From an uncultured Prochlorococcus sp. (GTDB taxonomy: Bacteria; Cyanobacteriota; Cyanobacteriia; PCC-6307; Cyanobiaceae), in the NCBI RefSeq assembly GCF_902536725.1, contig NZ_CACAYO010000011.1:1-45286 (forward strand): DNA of 45,286 nucleotides, read 5' to 3'. The notes under the pieces are model-generated. The model searched no databases. It was not told the origin of the DNA and saw nothing but the letters and a program-made list of their open reading frames with translations. The translations under genes and the position numbers were made by a program. Of this stretch, positions 19,151 to 28,129 are shown in pieces (positions within the stretch are counted from its first letter, which is position 1; each line of letters opens with the position of its first letter).

Positions 19151-21067
19151 TTATTCTGTTCTCCCTTTTTTTTCAATTAATTCATCCATTAATTTGTATA
19201 GATTAGGTAGGTCTAAAATTCCTAAATTTGTTCCATCCAAAGCTCTTAAGGCGACTGAATCAATTTCTTCTTCTTTATCTCCAATAACTGCAATTAAGGG
19301 GACTCTCCCGAGAGTTGCCTCCCTTATTTTATATCCTATTTTTTCATTCCTAATATCAACTTTTGACCTGTAACCATTATTATTTATTAATTCATTAAAC
19401 TTTAAACACTTTTCAATATTTCTATCAGTAATGCTTAATAAAATTATTTGATAAGGCGCGAGCCAAATTGGGAATTTTGCCTCATATTGTTCAATTAAGA
19501 TTCCGATAAATCTTTCAAAGGATCCTAAAATTGCTCTATGAAGCATAACTGGATTCCTTTTTTCATTATCAATATCTACATAAGTTGCGTCTAATCTAAT
19601 AGGCATTGAGAAATCAACCTGAATAGTTCCGCATTGCCAGACTCTATTAAGACAATCTTTTAACGAGAATTCAATTTTCGGACCATAAAAAGCACCTTCT
19701 CCTGGCTGGAGTTCCCATTTTAGATTTTTATTATCAAGAGCTTTGGTAAGAGCCTCCTCTGATTTATCCCAAATCTCTTCACTACCTACCCTTTTTTCAG
19801 GACGGGTTGATAATTTGATAATGATTTCATTAAAACCAAAAGTTTTATAAACTTCGAAAACAAGATCTATAAAAGTAGATACCTCTTCTTGAATTTGCTC
19901 TTCTGTACAGAATATGTGTGCATCATCTTGAGTAAAGTTTCTTACTCTCATTAATCCGTGTAGTGCACCAGAGGGCTCATTTCTGTGACAAGAACCAAAT
20001 TCAGCAAGACGAATAGGTAAATCCTTATAACTTTTTAAACCTTGATTAAATACTTGAATATGGCATGGACAATTCATTGGTTTAATTGCATAAGTTCGAT
20101 TTTCTGATGCAGTAGTGAACATATCGTCTCTAAATTTTTCCCAATGACCGGATTTTTCCCAAAGAGATTTATCAACAGCTTGAGGGGTTTTAATTTCTAA
20201 ATAATCATTTTTTTTAAGAATTTCTCTTATGTATTTTTCTAGCACCTGATAGATTGTCCATCCATTTGGATGCCAAAAAATCATTCCTGGAGATTCTTCT
20301 TGTATATGAAAAAGTGAATGTTTTTTCCCAAGTTTTCTATGATCTCTTTTTTCCGCCTCTTCAATTCTTGTTAAATAATCTTTGAGCTCTTTTTCTTTAG
20401 CCCATGCAGTACCATATATTCTCTGTAATGATTCATTTTCACTATTACCCCTCCAATATGAACCTGATAATTTAAGTAACTTGAAGTGTCTCAAATGCCT
20501 TGTGTTGGGTACGTGAGGCCCTCTACACATGTCTATATATTCTTCGTGCTTGTATAAATTGATGAGACCTTCTTCAGGAATTTCTTCAATTATTCGTAAT
20601 TTAAAAATCTCATCTCTTTCTTTAAAAGTTTTTATTGCTTCTTCTTTGGAAACTTGAAGAATTTTTACATCATAATCTTTTTTAATTAAGCTATTTATTC
20701 TTTTTTCAATTTTTATTAAATCTTCAGGGGTAAATCTGTATTCAGAAAAAATGTCGTAATAAAAACCATCTTCAATTACAGGCCCAATTGCCATTTTAAT
20801 ATTAGGGTAAATCTGCTTAACTGCATGACCAATAAGGTGAGCAAAGGAATGTCTTATTATTTCAATTCCTTCTTTATCTTTTGATGTGATGATTACAACT
20901 TTGGAATCTTTATATATTGGAATTGTTGCATCAAGAAGAACATCATTTACTTTCCCAGCAATTGTTGCTTTAGCTAATCCAGCACCTATACTCTGGGCAA
21001 TTTCTAGAATAGTTACAGATTTTTCGAAAACCTTTTTTGAACCATCAGGCAAAGTAATTATTGGCAT
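19151..21067 (-). CDS. thrS: Threonyl-tRNA synthetase
   Basis: ThrS charges tRNA-Thr and edits mischarged Ser. The protein of 638 residues starts with a TGS domain ([10 protein letters not shown]). The editing domain follows, with HSFAHLIGH and the CRGPHVPNT motif. The class II catalytic core comes next, with [12 protein letters not shown] (zinc cysteine), [25 protein letters not shown], and the motif 3 region [17 protein letters not shown]. The C-terminal anticodon-binding domain ends the protein. I chose the ATG at 21067 because the family begins at MPIITLPDG; a longer reading to 21088 would overlap trpS. It begins 4 bases after the trpS stop and ends 10 bases before glk. Confidence 0.97.
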   Translation of the reverse strand: MPIITLPDGSKKVFEKSVTILEIAQSIGAGLAKATIAGKVNDVLLDATIPIYKDSKVVIITSKDKEGIEIIRHSFAHLIGHAVKQIYPNIKMAIGPVIEDGFYYDIFSEYRFTPEDLIKIEKRINSLIKKDYDVKILQVSKEEAIKTFKERDEIFKLRIIEEIPEEGLINLYKHEEYIDMCRGPHVPNTRHLRHFKLLKLSGSYWRGNSENESLQRIYGTAWAKEKELKDYLTRIEEAEKRDHRKLGKKHSLFHIQEESPGMIFWHPNGWTIYQVLEKYIREILKKNDYLEIKTPQAVDKSLWEKSGHWEKFRDDMFTTASENRTYAIKPMNCPCHIQVFNQGLKSYKDLPIRLAEFGSCHRNEPSGALHGLMRVRNFTQDDAHIFCTEEQIQEEVSTFIDLVFEVYKTFGFNEIIIKLSTRPEKRVGSEEIWDKSEEALTKALDNKNLKWELQPGEGAFYGPKIEFSLKDCLNRVWQCGTIQVDFSMPIRLDATYVDIDNEKRNPVMLHRAILGSFERFIGILIEQYEAKFPIWLAPYQIILLSITDRNIEKCLKFNELINNNGYRSKVDIRNEKIGYKIREATLGRVPLIAVIGDKEEEIDSVALRALDGTNLGILDLPNLYKLMDELIEKKGRTE

Positions 21068-21071
21068 AATT

Positions 21072-22088
21072 TTATTTCTCCATTTCAAAAAATCCCAATT
21101 TTGATTTAACTCTTTTTAAAGTCTGATTTGCTAAATCTTCAGCTTTTTCCTTCCCTTCCCCTAGGATTTTATTTAATTGATAGGGATCATTAATTAGTAA
21201 TTTATATTTTTTCTGAATAGGATCTAGTGATTCAATAAGTTGTTCAGTAATTAATTTTTTAAATGTCCCCCATCCAGTCTCTGCGAATTCTTTTTCACAT
21301 TGAGAAATTTCTTTACCAGATAATATTGAATAAATCATCAAAAGATTTTTAGATTCTGGTCTCTCAGGGTTGTTATATTCTATTCCAATAGAACTGTCAC
21401 TTTTTGCTCTTTTTATTTTTTTTGTGATTATTTCAGGAGGATCTAATAAGTTAATTCGACTGCCCTCATTAGGATCACTTTTGCTCATCTTTTTTGAACC
21501 ATCAATTAAACTCATTATTTTTGAACCATTCTTCATGATGATTGGTTGAGGGATTTTTAAAATATTTTTATCCTTACTAAATCTGGCATTAATTCTCTGT
21601 TGTGCAATATCTCTGGCAAGTTCAAGATGTTGTTTTTGGTCCTCACCTACTGGTACGAAGTCTGCGTCATAAAGAAGAATGTCTGCAGCCATCAGTATTG
21701 GATAGTCAAATAATCCAATAGATACATTATTCCCTTGTTGTATGGATTTTTCTTTGAATTGAATCATTCTTTCCATCCAATTTATTGGGGTCATGCAATT
21801 TAATATCCAACAAAGTTCTGAATGTGCTGAAATCTGACTTTGGACAAAAATCGAACATATTTTGGGATCTATTCCACAAGCGACGTATAAAGCTGCAGTA
21901 GAGATAGTGTTCTTGGATAATTCTTTGGGATTATATGAGGCTGTTATTGCGTGCAAATCAACTACACATAGAAATGTTTCATATTGCTCTTGAAGCGTAA
22001 CCCAATTATTTATGGCCCCAAGCCAATTCCCAATATGTAAATCACCAGTTGGTTGAACTCCCGAAAGAATTCTTTTTTTATTTGCCAT
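21072..22088 (-). CDS. trpS: Tryptophanyl-tRNA synthetase
   Basis: TrpS charges tRNA-Trp. It is a class I synthetase of 338 residues, a normal bacterial length. The nucleotide-binding motif appears as [13 protein letters not shown] (residues 13-25, HIGN in place of HIGH, usual for TrpS), and the KMSKS loop is present as KKMSKSDPN. The segment [18 protein letters not shown] binds tryptophan. The start overlaps the upstream RG-rich gene by 11 bases, and the stop is 4 bases before thrS, so translational coupling in a trpS-thrS-glk-thrB array is likely. No trp-type attenuator or T-box is visible upstream. Confidence 0.97.
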   Translation of the reverse strand: MANKKRILSGVQPTGDLHIGNWLGAINNWVTLQEQYETFLCVVDLHAITASYNPKELSKNTISTAALYVACGIDPKICSIFVQSQISAHSELCWILNCMTPINWMERMIQFKEKSIQQGNNVSIGLFDYPILMAADILLYDADFVPVGEDQKQHLELARDIAQQRINARFSKDKNILKIPQPIIMKNGSKIMSLIDGSKKMSKSDPNEGSRINLLDPPEIITKKIKRAKSDSSIGIEYNNPERPESKNLLMIYSILSGKEISQCEKEFAETGWGTFKKLITEQLIESLDPIQKKYKLLINDPYQLNKILGEGKEKAEDLANQTLKRVKSKLGFFEMEK

Positions 22089-22500
22089 CCTCTTCTACTT
22101 CGCTAGATAGGATCTCTTCAGTTGATGTACTTTTAACAGGTCTTGCAAAAGGGTCAGGTGCTGTTTTTGTCTTTTCTTCATAAGGATTTTGTGATTGTCT
22201 ACTTGGAGAAGAGTTTTTATTATTTTTTGCATATTCTGTGATTGATGCAATCAATTTTTCGTCTTTGATCATTTCGCTCAGCGTTCTAACAGAGAAACCC
22301 AGAACTGCAACGGTAGATCTTAATTGAAAGGTCTCTTGTATTGATTTAACAGCTTTCATTTCGTTATCACTCAATCTTATGCGGAATCCTCCTCCATCTC
22401 TTCTGCCGCCAGATCTATCTCTAAAATTAGATCTTTCATTGTTAGAACGACCTCTGTAATTTTCTTGTCCAGGATTATTGCTGAAATTTGAATTAGACAT
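22078..22500 (-). CDS. Conserved hypothetical protein with RG-rich N-terminus
   Basis: This 140-residue protein has a low-complexity N-terminus (residues 1-40) rich in Asn, Arg, Gly and Ser, including RGRSNNERSNFRDRSGGRRDGG, which resembles RGG-type RNA-binding tails. A small predicted helical core follows, about residues 40-90 (RIRLSDNEMKAVKSIQETFQ, then STVAVLGFSVRTLSEMIKDEKLI), and then a polar, acidic C-terminal tail. I recognise it as a picocyanobacterial hypothetical with no known function. It starts 165 bases from the divergent DUF697 gene, is the first gene of the minus-strand array, and overlaps trpS by 11 bases. RNA binding is a reasonable guess given the RG-rich part and the synthetase neighbours, but unproven. 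Confidence 0.75.
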   Translation of the reverse strand: MSNSNFSNNPGQENYRGRSNNERSNFRDRSGGRRDGGGFRIRLSDNEMKAVKSIQETFQLRSTVAVLGFSVRTLSEMIKDEKLIASITEYAKNNKNSSPSRQSQNPYEEKTKTAPDPFARPVKSTSTEEILSSEVEEDGK

Positions 22501-22665
22501 CTTGATGTTTCTTAAGTTATTTAAATAGTCTATTAACTTAGCATCTTGTTATGCAATAAGTCTTTTTAAAAGGCTTAAATTTTTATCTTTTGATTAACGA
22601 CTTATGATTTTTGCTTTTCTCATTCACAACTTGCATTAAAATAAAATTAGAAAAAACAAAGTATT

Positions 22666-24000
22666 GTGTTTGATATTAGTAAAGACAACCTTTTAAAGGA
22701 TTTCATAAAGTTTCCAAAAAAAAATCTTCTTTTTATCTTATTATTTTTGGGTTTTGGAGAATGGTTTGTAAGTGACTTAATACATTTCGCAGGAGGTTCA
22801 ATAGGATTTTTTGCGTTGTCTTTGGGGGGGTATTTTTACTTGAAGAATGATAAGCCTAAATTTAATGAGCCAAATAATTTAGATGGTTGGATTAATTTAT
22901 GCAATGAAGATTTAAATTTTTTTGAAAAACTTGAAGCATCAAATGAATTAGAAAAACAGAATTCAAAAAGACAAAAACTACTTGAATCGATTCTTAATAG
23001 ATGTAAAAAAGAAAAAATAAGTTGCATTGGACAAAAAGATTATCAAAGTTCTCAATCTGTTTTGAAAAGTAATTTTAAAGCAGATAAGTTTGACTTTGAT
23101 TTATACGAAAAACTACCTAAATACAATTCCTCTCAAGTTATTCCAGAAGAAGCTTTGAAGAGTGATGCAATCTTATATTTTATAAACTTGCCTTTGTCGG
23201 CAAATGATTTTTTGTGGTTGGAAAAGTTTCCTAAAAATATGCCAATCTGGTTGGTGGCTTTAACTTCCAACCAAATAGAAGCCAAAAATCAGATAGAAGA
23301 CTTAAAGTCTCAAATTTCAAGTCACTTTTTAAACAAAATTATTACTTTTGATGTGAATAAAAATGAAATAACCAACATGCCTTTTTCCTTAAGGAAGTTT
23401 TTCATAAGTTCATCTAAAAATATTGAAAATACAAAAAAAAGACTCTTGAAAGAACTTCATGTTGCATGGCAATCTGAAATTGAAGGGATTAGAAGAATGC
23501 AGTTGAAAGGTATACAAAGAAAAAATCAAATTCTTGTAGCAACAACTGTTTTCTTGTCTCCTATCCCATCAATTGATGTTATGGCAATGACAGTACTAAA
23601 TTCTTTAATGATTAAAGAAATTAAGTCTATATGGGGATGTAATTGGTCTCCTGAAATTTTAGATAAAGTATCCAAAGAGATTTTAAAGACTGCAATTGCT
23701 CAGGGAGTTATTGAATGGAGTGGACAGACTCTAATTGGTATAACAAAATTACATGGCCCAAATTGGCTTGTCTCTGGAACATTTCAGGCTGTTAGTGCTG
23801 CTTATTTAACAAGAGTAGTATCAAGTTCTTTGGCTGATTTTATGGCAATAACAAAAGGTGTAGAGGAACCTGATTTAGACTTTATCAAGAAAAATTCTGA
23901 AAAAATTGTTGAAAAAGCTTTTGAAAAAGAAAAAATAAATTGGAAAGGATTCCTTTCTGATCTTAGGAAACCACTTATGAAACTATCTTTTAGTTCATAA
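22666..24000 (+). CDS. DUF697-family membrane protein
   Basis: This 444-residue protein starts at a GTG at 22666 with no clear Shine-Dalgarno sequence. Two hydrophobic segments lie near the N-terminus (about residues 18-35 and 41-55). The middle part (about 95-250) is charged and soluble and looks like a degenerate GTPase-type region without a recognisable P-loop. The C-terminal part (about 280-400) contains NQILVATTVFLSPIPSIDVMAMTVLNSLMIKEI and LVSGTFQAVSAAYLTRVV, the pattern of DUF697. DUF697 is often attached to Era-like GTPases. Function is unknown. It sits only 11 bases before the Mn-type ABC transporter genes, so co-transcription is likely. Confidence 0.75.
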   Translation: MFDISKDNLLKDFIKFPKKNLLFILLFLGFGEWFVSDLIHFAGGSIGFFALSLGGYFYLKNDKPKFNEPNNLDGWINLCNEDLNFFEKLEASNELEKQNSKRQKLLESILNRCKKEKISCIGQKDYQSSQSVLKSNFKADKFDFDLYEKLPKYNSSQVIPEEALKSDAILYFINLPLSANDFLWLEKFPKNMPIWLVALTSNQIEAKNQIEDLKSQISSHFLNKIITFDVNKNEITNMPFSLRKFFISSSKNIENTKKRLLKELHVAWQSEIEGIRRMQLKGIQRKNQILVATTVFLSPIPSIDVMAMTVLNSLMIKEIKSIWGCNWSPEILDKVSKEILKTAIAQGVIEWSGQTLIGITKLHGPNWLVSGTFQAVSAAYLTRVVSSSLADFMAITKGVEEPDLDFIKKNSEKIVEKAFEKEKINWKGFLSDLRKPLMKLSFSS

Positions 24001-24011
24001 TCTAAGGATGA

Positions 24012-24920
24012 ATGTTAAATATGAAAAAAAATATTCTTTTTTTAAGTTTGATACTTCTGCTTTCTCTTGCTTCAGGATCATGTAAGAGACTATCAAATAA
24101 AAATGAAACTAAAGAAGTAATACTTGCAAGTTTCACCGTTTTGGCGGACATAATTAGCAATGTCGCTAAAGATGAATTTATTGTTAGATCAATAACTAAA
24201 CCTGGAGTTGAAGTTCATGGCTACCAACCAACTCCAAGCGATTTGGTAAATGCCTCTAATGCTTTTGTTTTTATTGATAATGGATTTGGATTTGAATTAT
24301 GGGCTGAAAAATTTGTTTCTAATTTAAACGTTAAAAGAATTACTGTCTCGGAATATTTAGATCCTATTTTTATCAGTGAAGATTTTTATAAAGGGAAACC
24401 CAATCCTCATGCCTGGATTTCTCCAAAAAGAGGAATACTATACGTAGATATTATCGTGGATTCTTTATCAGAATTGAGGCCATCCAAAAAGACATTATTT
24501 GAAGAAAATGGAAAAATTTATAAAGATAAACTATCTAAGATGGATAAAGAATTCTCACTTTTTATTAATAACTTAAATAAAGACAGGAGGTATCTAGTAA
24601 GTTGTGAAGGTGCTTTTTCGTATTTAACAAATGATTATGGATTAGAGGAAGTTTATTTGTGGCCAGTTAACGCTGAGAGTCAAATTACTCCTAAAAGAAT
24701 GTCTAGAACAATCTCACTAGTTAAAGAAAAAAATGTCCCATCTGTATTTTGCGAAAGTACTGTAAGTAACGAATCTCAAATGGTTGTTGCAAACGAAACT
24801 GGGGCCAATTTTGGAGGAAATCTTTTTGTTGATTCATTATCTGATGATAGTGGCCCTGCTGGTTCATATATAAAAATGCTTGAGCATAATTTGGATTTAA
24901 TAAAAAAAGGCCTTTTTTGA
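24012..24920 (+). CDS. mntC: Manganese ABC transporter, substrate-binding lipoprotein (MntC-type)
   Basis: This cluster A-I metal-binding protein of 302 residues captures Mn2+ outside the plasma membrane. An N-terminal signal with candidate lipobox cysteine C24 (SGSC) suggests a lipoprotein. The motif ITKPGVEVHGYQPTPSDLV is typical of cyanobacterial MntC. Predicted metal ligands are H69, H133 (NPHAW), E199 and D274. C198 and C247 lie 49 residues apart, like the disulfide pair C219/C268 that I recall from Synechocystis MntC, and the ligands keep the same 20-21 residue offset. No His-rich loop is present, which argues against ZnuA. The start is ATG at 24012 or ATG at 24021; an AAGGA lies at 24004-24008. 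The ATPase gene follows after 3 bases. Confidence 0.88.
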   Translation: MLNMKKNILFLSLILLLSLASGSCKRLSNKNETKEVILASFTVLADIISNVAKDEFIVRSITKPGVEVHGYQPTPSDLVNASNAFVFIDNGFGFELWAEKFVSNLNVKRITVSEYLDPIFISEDFYKGKPNPHAWISPKRGILYVDIIVDSLSELRPSKKTLFEENGKIYKDKLSKMDKEFSLFINNLNKDRRYLVSCEGAFSYLTNDYGLEEVYLWPVNAESQITPKRMSRTISLVKEKNVPSVFCESTVSNESQMVVANETGANFGGNLFVDSLSDDSGPAGSYIKMLEHNLDLIKKGLF

Positions 24921-24923
24921 ATT

Positions 24924-25688
24924 ATGGAAACAATCAATTATCAAAACTTTAGGATTGAGGCAGAGAATATTTGCGTAGATTACAACGGTAAAGTGGCTTT
25001 GTATGATGCCAATTTAAGATTGAAACCTGGCCAGATTTGTGGGTTAGTAGGGATGAACGGGGCTGGTAAAACAACTTTTTTTAATGCTTTAACTGGCTTT
25101 GTAAATATTTCAAAGGGAAAAATTAGAATAAATGGAGAGTCAGTAAGATCTGCTCAAAAAGATCAGACAATTGCTTATGTTCCACAAAATGAGGGAATTG
25201 ATAGTCAATTCCCAATAAGTGTTTGGGAGGTGGTGATGATGGGAAGATATGGTTCTATGAATGTTTTTAGGTGTCCTAGAGAGTCTGATGTTCAGGCGGT
25301 TAAAGATGCTATTGAGAGAGTTGATCTTACTGATCATTTATCTACACCTATTGGAAACTTATCTGGAGGTCAGAGAAAACGAACTTTTTTGGCTAGAGCA
25401 ATTGCACAAAGAGCATCAATATTACTTCTTGATGAGCCTTTTTCAGGTGTTGATATAAGAACTGAGAAACTTATCTCGGAATTATTTATTCAATTTAAAA
25501 ATGAGGGGAAAACTATATTATTATCAACGCACGATATGATTCATGTCCGTGAATTTTGTGATTTAGTTCTTTTAATAAATAAAACTGTTGTAGCTTATGG
25601 CGAAACCTCTGAAGTGTTTACCCCTGAAAATATTACAACCACTTTTGGAGGGATCTCACCTGATTCCTTGTTTGGACCTGAATCCTAA
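24924..25688 (+). CDS. mntA: Manganese ABC transporter, ATP-binding protein
   Basis: This 254-residue ABC ATPase powers uptake by the adjacent metal transporter. It shows Walker A GMNGAGKTT (about residues 43-51), a Q-loop in VPQNEGIDSQFP, signature LSGGQRKR, Walker B ILLLDEPFSGVD, and the switch histidine in LLSTHD. These place it in the metal-uptake (MntA/ZnuC) subfamily. The gene name follows cyanobacterial usage, in which MntA is the ATPase, MntB the permease and MntC the binding protein. It lies 3 bases after the binding-protein gene and 12 bases before the permease, so the three form one transcription unit. It acts at the cytoplasmic face of the plasma membrane. Confidence 0.92.
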   Translation: METINYQNFRIEAENICVDYNGKVALYDANLRLKPGQICGLVGMNGAGKTTFFNALTGFVNISKGKIRINGESVRSAQKDQTIAYVPQNEGIDSQFPISVWEVVMMGRYGSMNVFRCPRESDVQAVKDAIERVDLTDHLSTPIGNLSGGQRKRTFLARAIAQRASILLLDEPFSGVDIRTEKLISELFIQFKNEGKTILLSTHDMIHVREFCDLVLLINKTVVAYGETSEVFTPENITTTFGGISPDSLFGPES

Positions 25689-25700
25689 ATTTTAAATTGT

Positions 25701-26573
25701 ATGGAGCTCTGTTCTTTTTTAACTTTAGATTCATTCATCAAAGATCCTTTAACTCATGATTTCATGAGAAAAGCACTTCTTATGAGTTCATTAGTTGCAG
25801 CTGTTTGTGGTTTTCTATCAAGTTATTTGACTCTTAAAGGATGGGCTTTAATGGGAGATGCAGTGTCACATTCGGTAATGCCTGGTGTTGTGGTTGCTTA
25901 TGCATTAGGTCTTCCTTTCTCATTGGGGGCATTTATTTTCGGGGTTGGTTCTGTAGCATTGATAGGGTTTATTAAGCAGAAATCTAGAGTTAAGGAAGAT
26001 ACTGTTATTGGATTGGTATTTACTGGATTTTTTGCTCTTGGAATCGTATTAGTTTCTAAGATTAAAAGTAATATTGATCTGCATTCTATTCTTTTTGGTA
26101 GTCCATTAGGAATATCACTTTCAGATGTAAAACAAACTATATTCATTTCTTTATTGGTAGTAATCCTTTTATTAATTTTTAGAAAAGATTTAATGCTTTA
26201 TTGTTTTGATCCTAGGCATGCAAAAACAGTTGGGATTAACGTGTTTTTTCTTCATTATTTACTGCTCACATGTTTATCTTTGGCAGCTGTTGTTGGCTTA
26301 CAGTCTGTTGGAATTATTTTAGTAGTTGCAATGTTGATTACACCAGGGGCTACAGCATATTTACTGACGGATAAGTTCGATAATATGACAGTAATTTCAG
26401 TATTAAGTGCAATCATCTCAAGCCTAATAGGAATCTATGTTAGTTTTTGGTTTGATCTTGAAACAGGTGGATCAATTGTCTTAGCACAAACTTTTATATT
26501 TTTATTTGCCTTTTTATTCGCTCCAAGATACGGAATATTTAAGTTAAAGAAATTATTTGCTGGGTATAAATGA
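25701..26573 (+). CDS. mntB: Manganese ABC transporter, permease protein
   Basis: This 290-residue protein is an ABC-3 family permease with about eight hydrophobic segments. Family features include the N-terminal LMSSLVAAVCGFLSSYLTLKGWALMGDAVSHSVMPGVV, the ISLSDVKQT region, the cytoplasmic coupling segment around DPRHAKTVGIN that contacts the ATPase, and AAVVGLQSVGIILVVAMLITPGATAYLL. It forms the membrane channel for the metal captured by the upstream lipoprotein. It starts with ATG 12 bases after the ATPase. Its stop overlaps the start of the next gene in an ATGA arrangement, so the DUF4336 gene is translationally coupled to it. Confidence 0.92.
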   Translation: MELCSFLTLDSFIKDPLTHDFMRKALLMSSLVAAVCGFLSSYLTLKGWALMGDAVSHSVMPGVVVAYALGLPFSLGAFIFGVGSVALIGFIKQKSRVKEDTVIGLVFTGFFALGIVLVSKIKSNIDLHSILFGSPLGISLSDVKQTIFISLLVVILLLIFRKDLMLYCFDPRHAKTVGINVFFLHYLLLTCLSLAAVVGLQSVGIILVVAMLITPGATAYLLTDKFDNMTVISVLSAIISSLIGIYVSFWFDLETGGSIVLAQTFIFLFAFLFAPRYGIFKLKKLFAGYK

Positions 26574-27742
26574 TAGTGGTGGAAGAAACTTTAAATAAAA
26601 AATGGAATTGGTGGCCATTATTCCCCTTATATCCTTATGGAAAAAAGAAAACAATTTTCAGAGAATTAATTCCTGATCAAATATGGTCCTTGGAACAAAT
26701 ACAGGGACTTTATTATGTTGCGGTTCCAATAAGAATGACGGTAATAAAGGTTGATGATGGATTGATGCTAATAAATCCACTACCTCCGACAAAAGAATTA
26801 ATAAATGAGTTAGAAAAACTAATTGCGATTCACGGCAACGTAAAAACAATAATTCTACCGAGTGCCTCTGGACTAGAACATAAAATCGGACTCCCAGCTC
26901 TTTCAAGAATTTTTAAAGATGCAGAAATTTGGCTTTGTCCTGGACAATGGAGTTTCCCCATAAATCTCCCACAAGATTTTCTAGGAATTCCATCAAAAAG
27001 ATCAAGAATACTGTTTGAAGATGGTACTCCACATTCAAACTACTTTAAATGGTCTTCATTAGGTCCACTGAATTTAGGTCTTGGAAGATATCAGGAGATA
27101 AGCTGTTTCCATTATCCTACAAAAACTCTTCATGTAACAGATGCAATAGTTGGAATAGACTCAACACCACCCGAGATATTTAATTTTGATCCAACACCAC
27201 TTCTTTTTCATGCTAGAGAGAGAGGAGATGAACCTTTGATTGACTCCATAGAACAAAGAAAAAAAGGATGGAAAAGGTTAGTCTTGTTTTCTTCTTTTTT
27301 GAAACCAGGTAAATTAAATATTCCACCTTTAAAAAAAATATTTAAGTATTCATTCAAAAAAGATCTTAGAAATTGGAGATCTCATTTCGGTATTTATCCC
27401 TTTTTATGGGAGGAAGATTGGGAATCATCTCTTGTTGAAATAATGGGTAAAGATATTCCTAAGATTCAAATTGCACCAGTTTTACAAAAATTAATTTTCC
27501 CTCGTTCAAAAGAAGTTCTACTTAAATGGCTAGAAAATATCAAGTCTTTTGAAGATATGGAATATTTAATTCCAGCTCATTTTACGGCACCAATAAAATT
27601 TAAAATAGAAGATTGTCAAAAATTAATTGATGAAATTAATTCCCAAAAGTGGGATAAACTTCCTGAGGATAATAAATTTTTGATGAGTTTATATAAAAAA
27701 TTGTTTGAACTTGGAATAATTCCCGAAGAAGTAAATCTTTAA
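26570..27742 (+). CDS. DUF4336-family protein
   Basis: This 390-residue soluble protein matches the pattern of DUF4336, a cyanobacterial, algal and plant family that resembles metallo-beta-lactamase folds but lacks a clear HxHxDH zinc motif. Conserved-looking segments are WWPLFPLYPYGKKKTIFRELI near the N-terminus, VDDGLMLINPLPPTKELI, IILPSASGLEHKIGLPAL, WLCPGQWSFPINLP, and TLHVTDAIVGIDSTPPEI. Function is unknown. The ATG at 26570 overlaps the stop of the permease gene (ATGA), so it is made in step with the Mn transporter. That arrangement suggests a role connected with metal uptake or use, which is inference only. It converges with the DUF760 gene 6 bases away. Confidence 0.8.
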   Translation: MIVVEETLNKKWNWWPLFPLYPYGKKKTIFRELIPDQIWSLEQIQGLYYVAVPIRMTVIKVDDGLMLINPLPPTKELINELEKLIAIHGNVKTIILPSASGLEHKIGLPALSRIFKDAEIWLCPGQWSFPINLPQDFLGIPSKRSRILFEDGTPHSNYFKWSSLGPLNLGLGRYQEISCFHYPTKTLHVTDAIVGIDSTPPEIFNFDPTPLLFHARERGDEPLIDSIEQRKKGWKRLVLFSSFLKPGKLNIPPLKKIFKYSFKKDLRNWRSHFGIYPFLWEEDWESSLVEIMGKDIPKIQIAPVLQKLIFPRSKEVLLKWLENIKSFEDMEYLIPAHFTAPIKFKIEDCQKLIDEINSQKWDKLPEDNKFLMSLYKKLFELGIIPEEVNL

Positions 27743-27748
27743 AAACTA

Positions 27749-28084
27749 TTATTCTTCAATAGACATGTTTTCATCATTTAGAAGACTTTGTTCCAGTTCT
27801 TTTCTCTGCTCCATTTGTCTTAAGAAATATCCTGTCATCATTGCTGAAGATAATAAATTAGCAATGTTGTCTTTTGAAGAGGTTATTTTTACATCGAATT
27901 GATCTGAAGGAAGCATTCCAAGTAGACCTTGAACATTATGTCTAATAATTTCTTGAATATCTTCACTAGCTGATTTTGCTACTCTTTGCAAAACTTCAGG
28001 AGATTGTTTTTGTAAATATTGGATTAAATCATTCTCATCGTTTGGATCATTATTTTCAGTAGCAAGAAATTCTGGATTAAACAT
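27749..28084 (-). CDS. DUF760-family protein
   Basis: This 111-residue cytosolic protein contains the DUF760 pattern: LIQYLQKQSPEVLQRVAKSASEDIQEIIRHNVQGLLGMLPSDQFDVKITSSKDNIANLLSSAMMTGYFLRQMEQR. The family occurs in cyanobacteria and as chloroplast-targeted proteins in plants, and I know no firm biochemical function for it in cyanobacteria. The protein is predicted mostly helical with an acidic C-terminus. It starts with ATG and follows lepB on the same strand after 45 bases, with weak evidence for a shared transcript. Its 3' end faces the DUF4336 gene. Confidence 0.8.
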   Translation of the reverse strand: MFNPEFLATENNDPNDENDLIQYLQKQSPEVLQRVAKSASEDIQEIIRHNVQGLLGMLPSDQFDVKITSSKDNIANLLSSAMMTGYFLRQMEQRKELEQSLLNDENMSIEE

Positions 28085-28129
28085 TTCTACAACTTCAAGA
28101 TATAAAAACCCTACAACATCAGGTACCCA

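Noticed and set aside
19151..21088. thrS starting at 21088
   Set aside because: The extra residues are unlike the family N-terminus and would overlap trpS; the ATG at 21067 gives the canonical MPIITLPDG start.
24012..26573. Zinc transporter (ZnuABC) identity for the ABC cluster
   Set aside because: The binding protein lacks the His-rich loop of ZnuA and matches MntC in ligand spacing and the cysteine pair. Zn remains possible but less likely.
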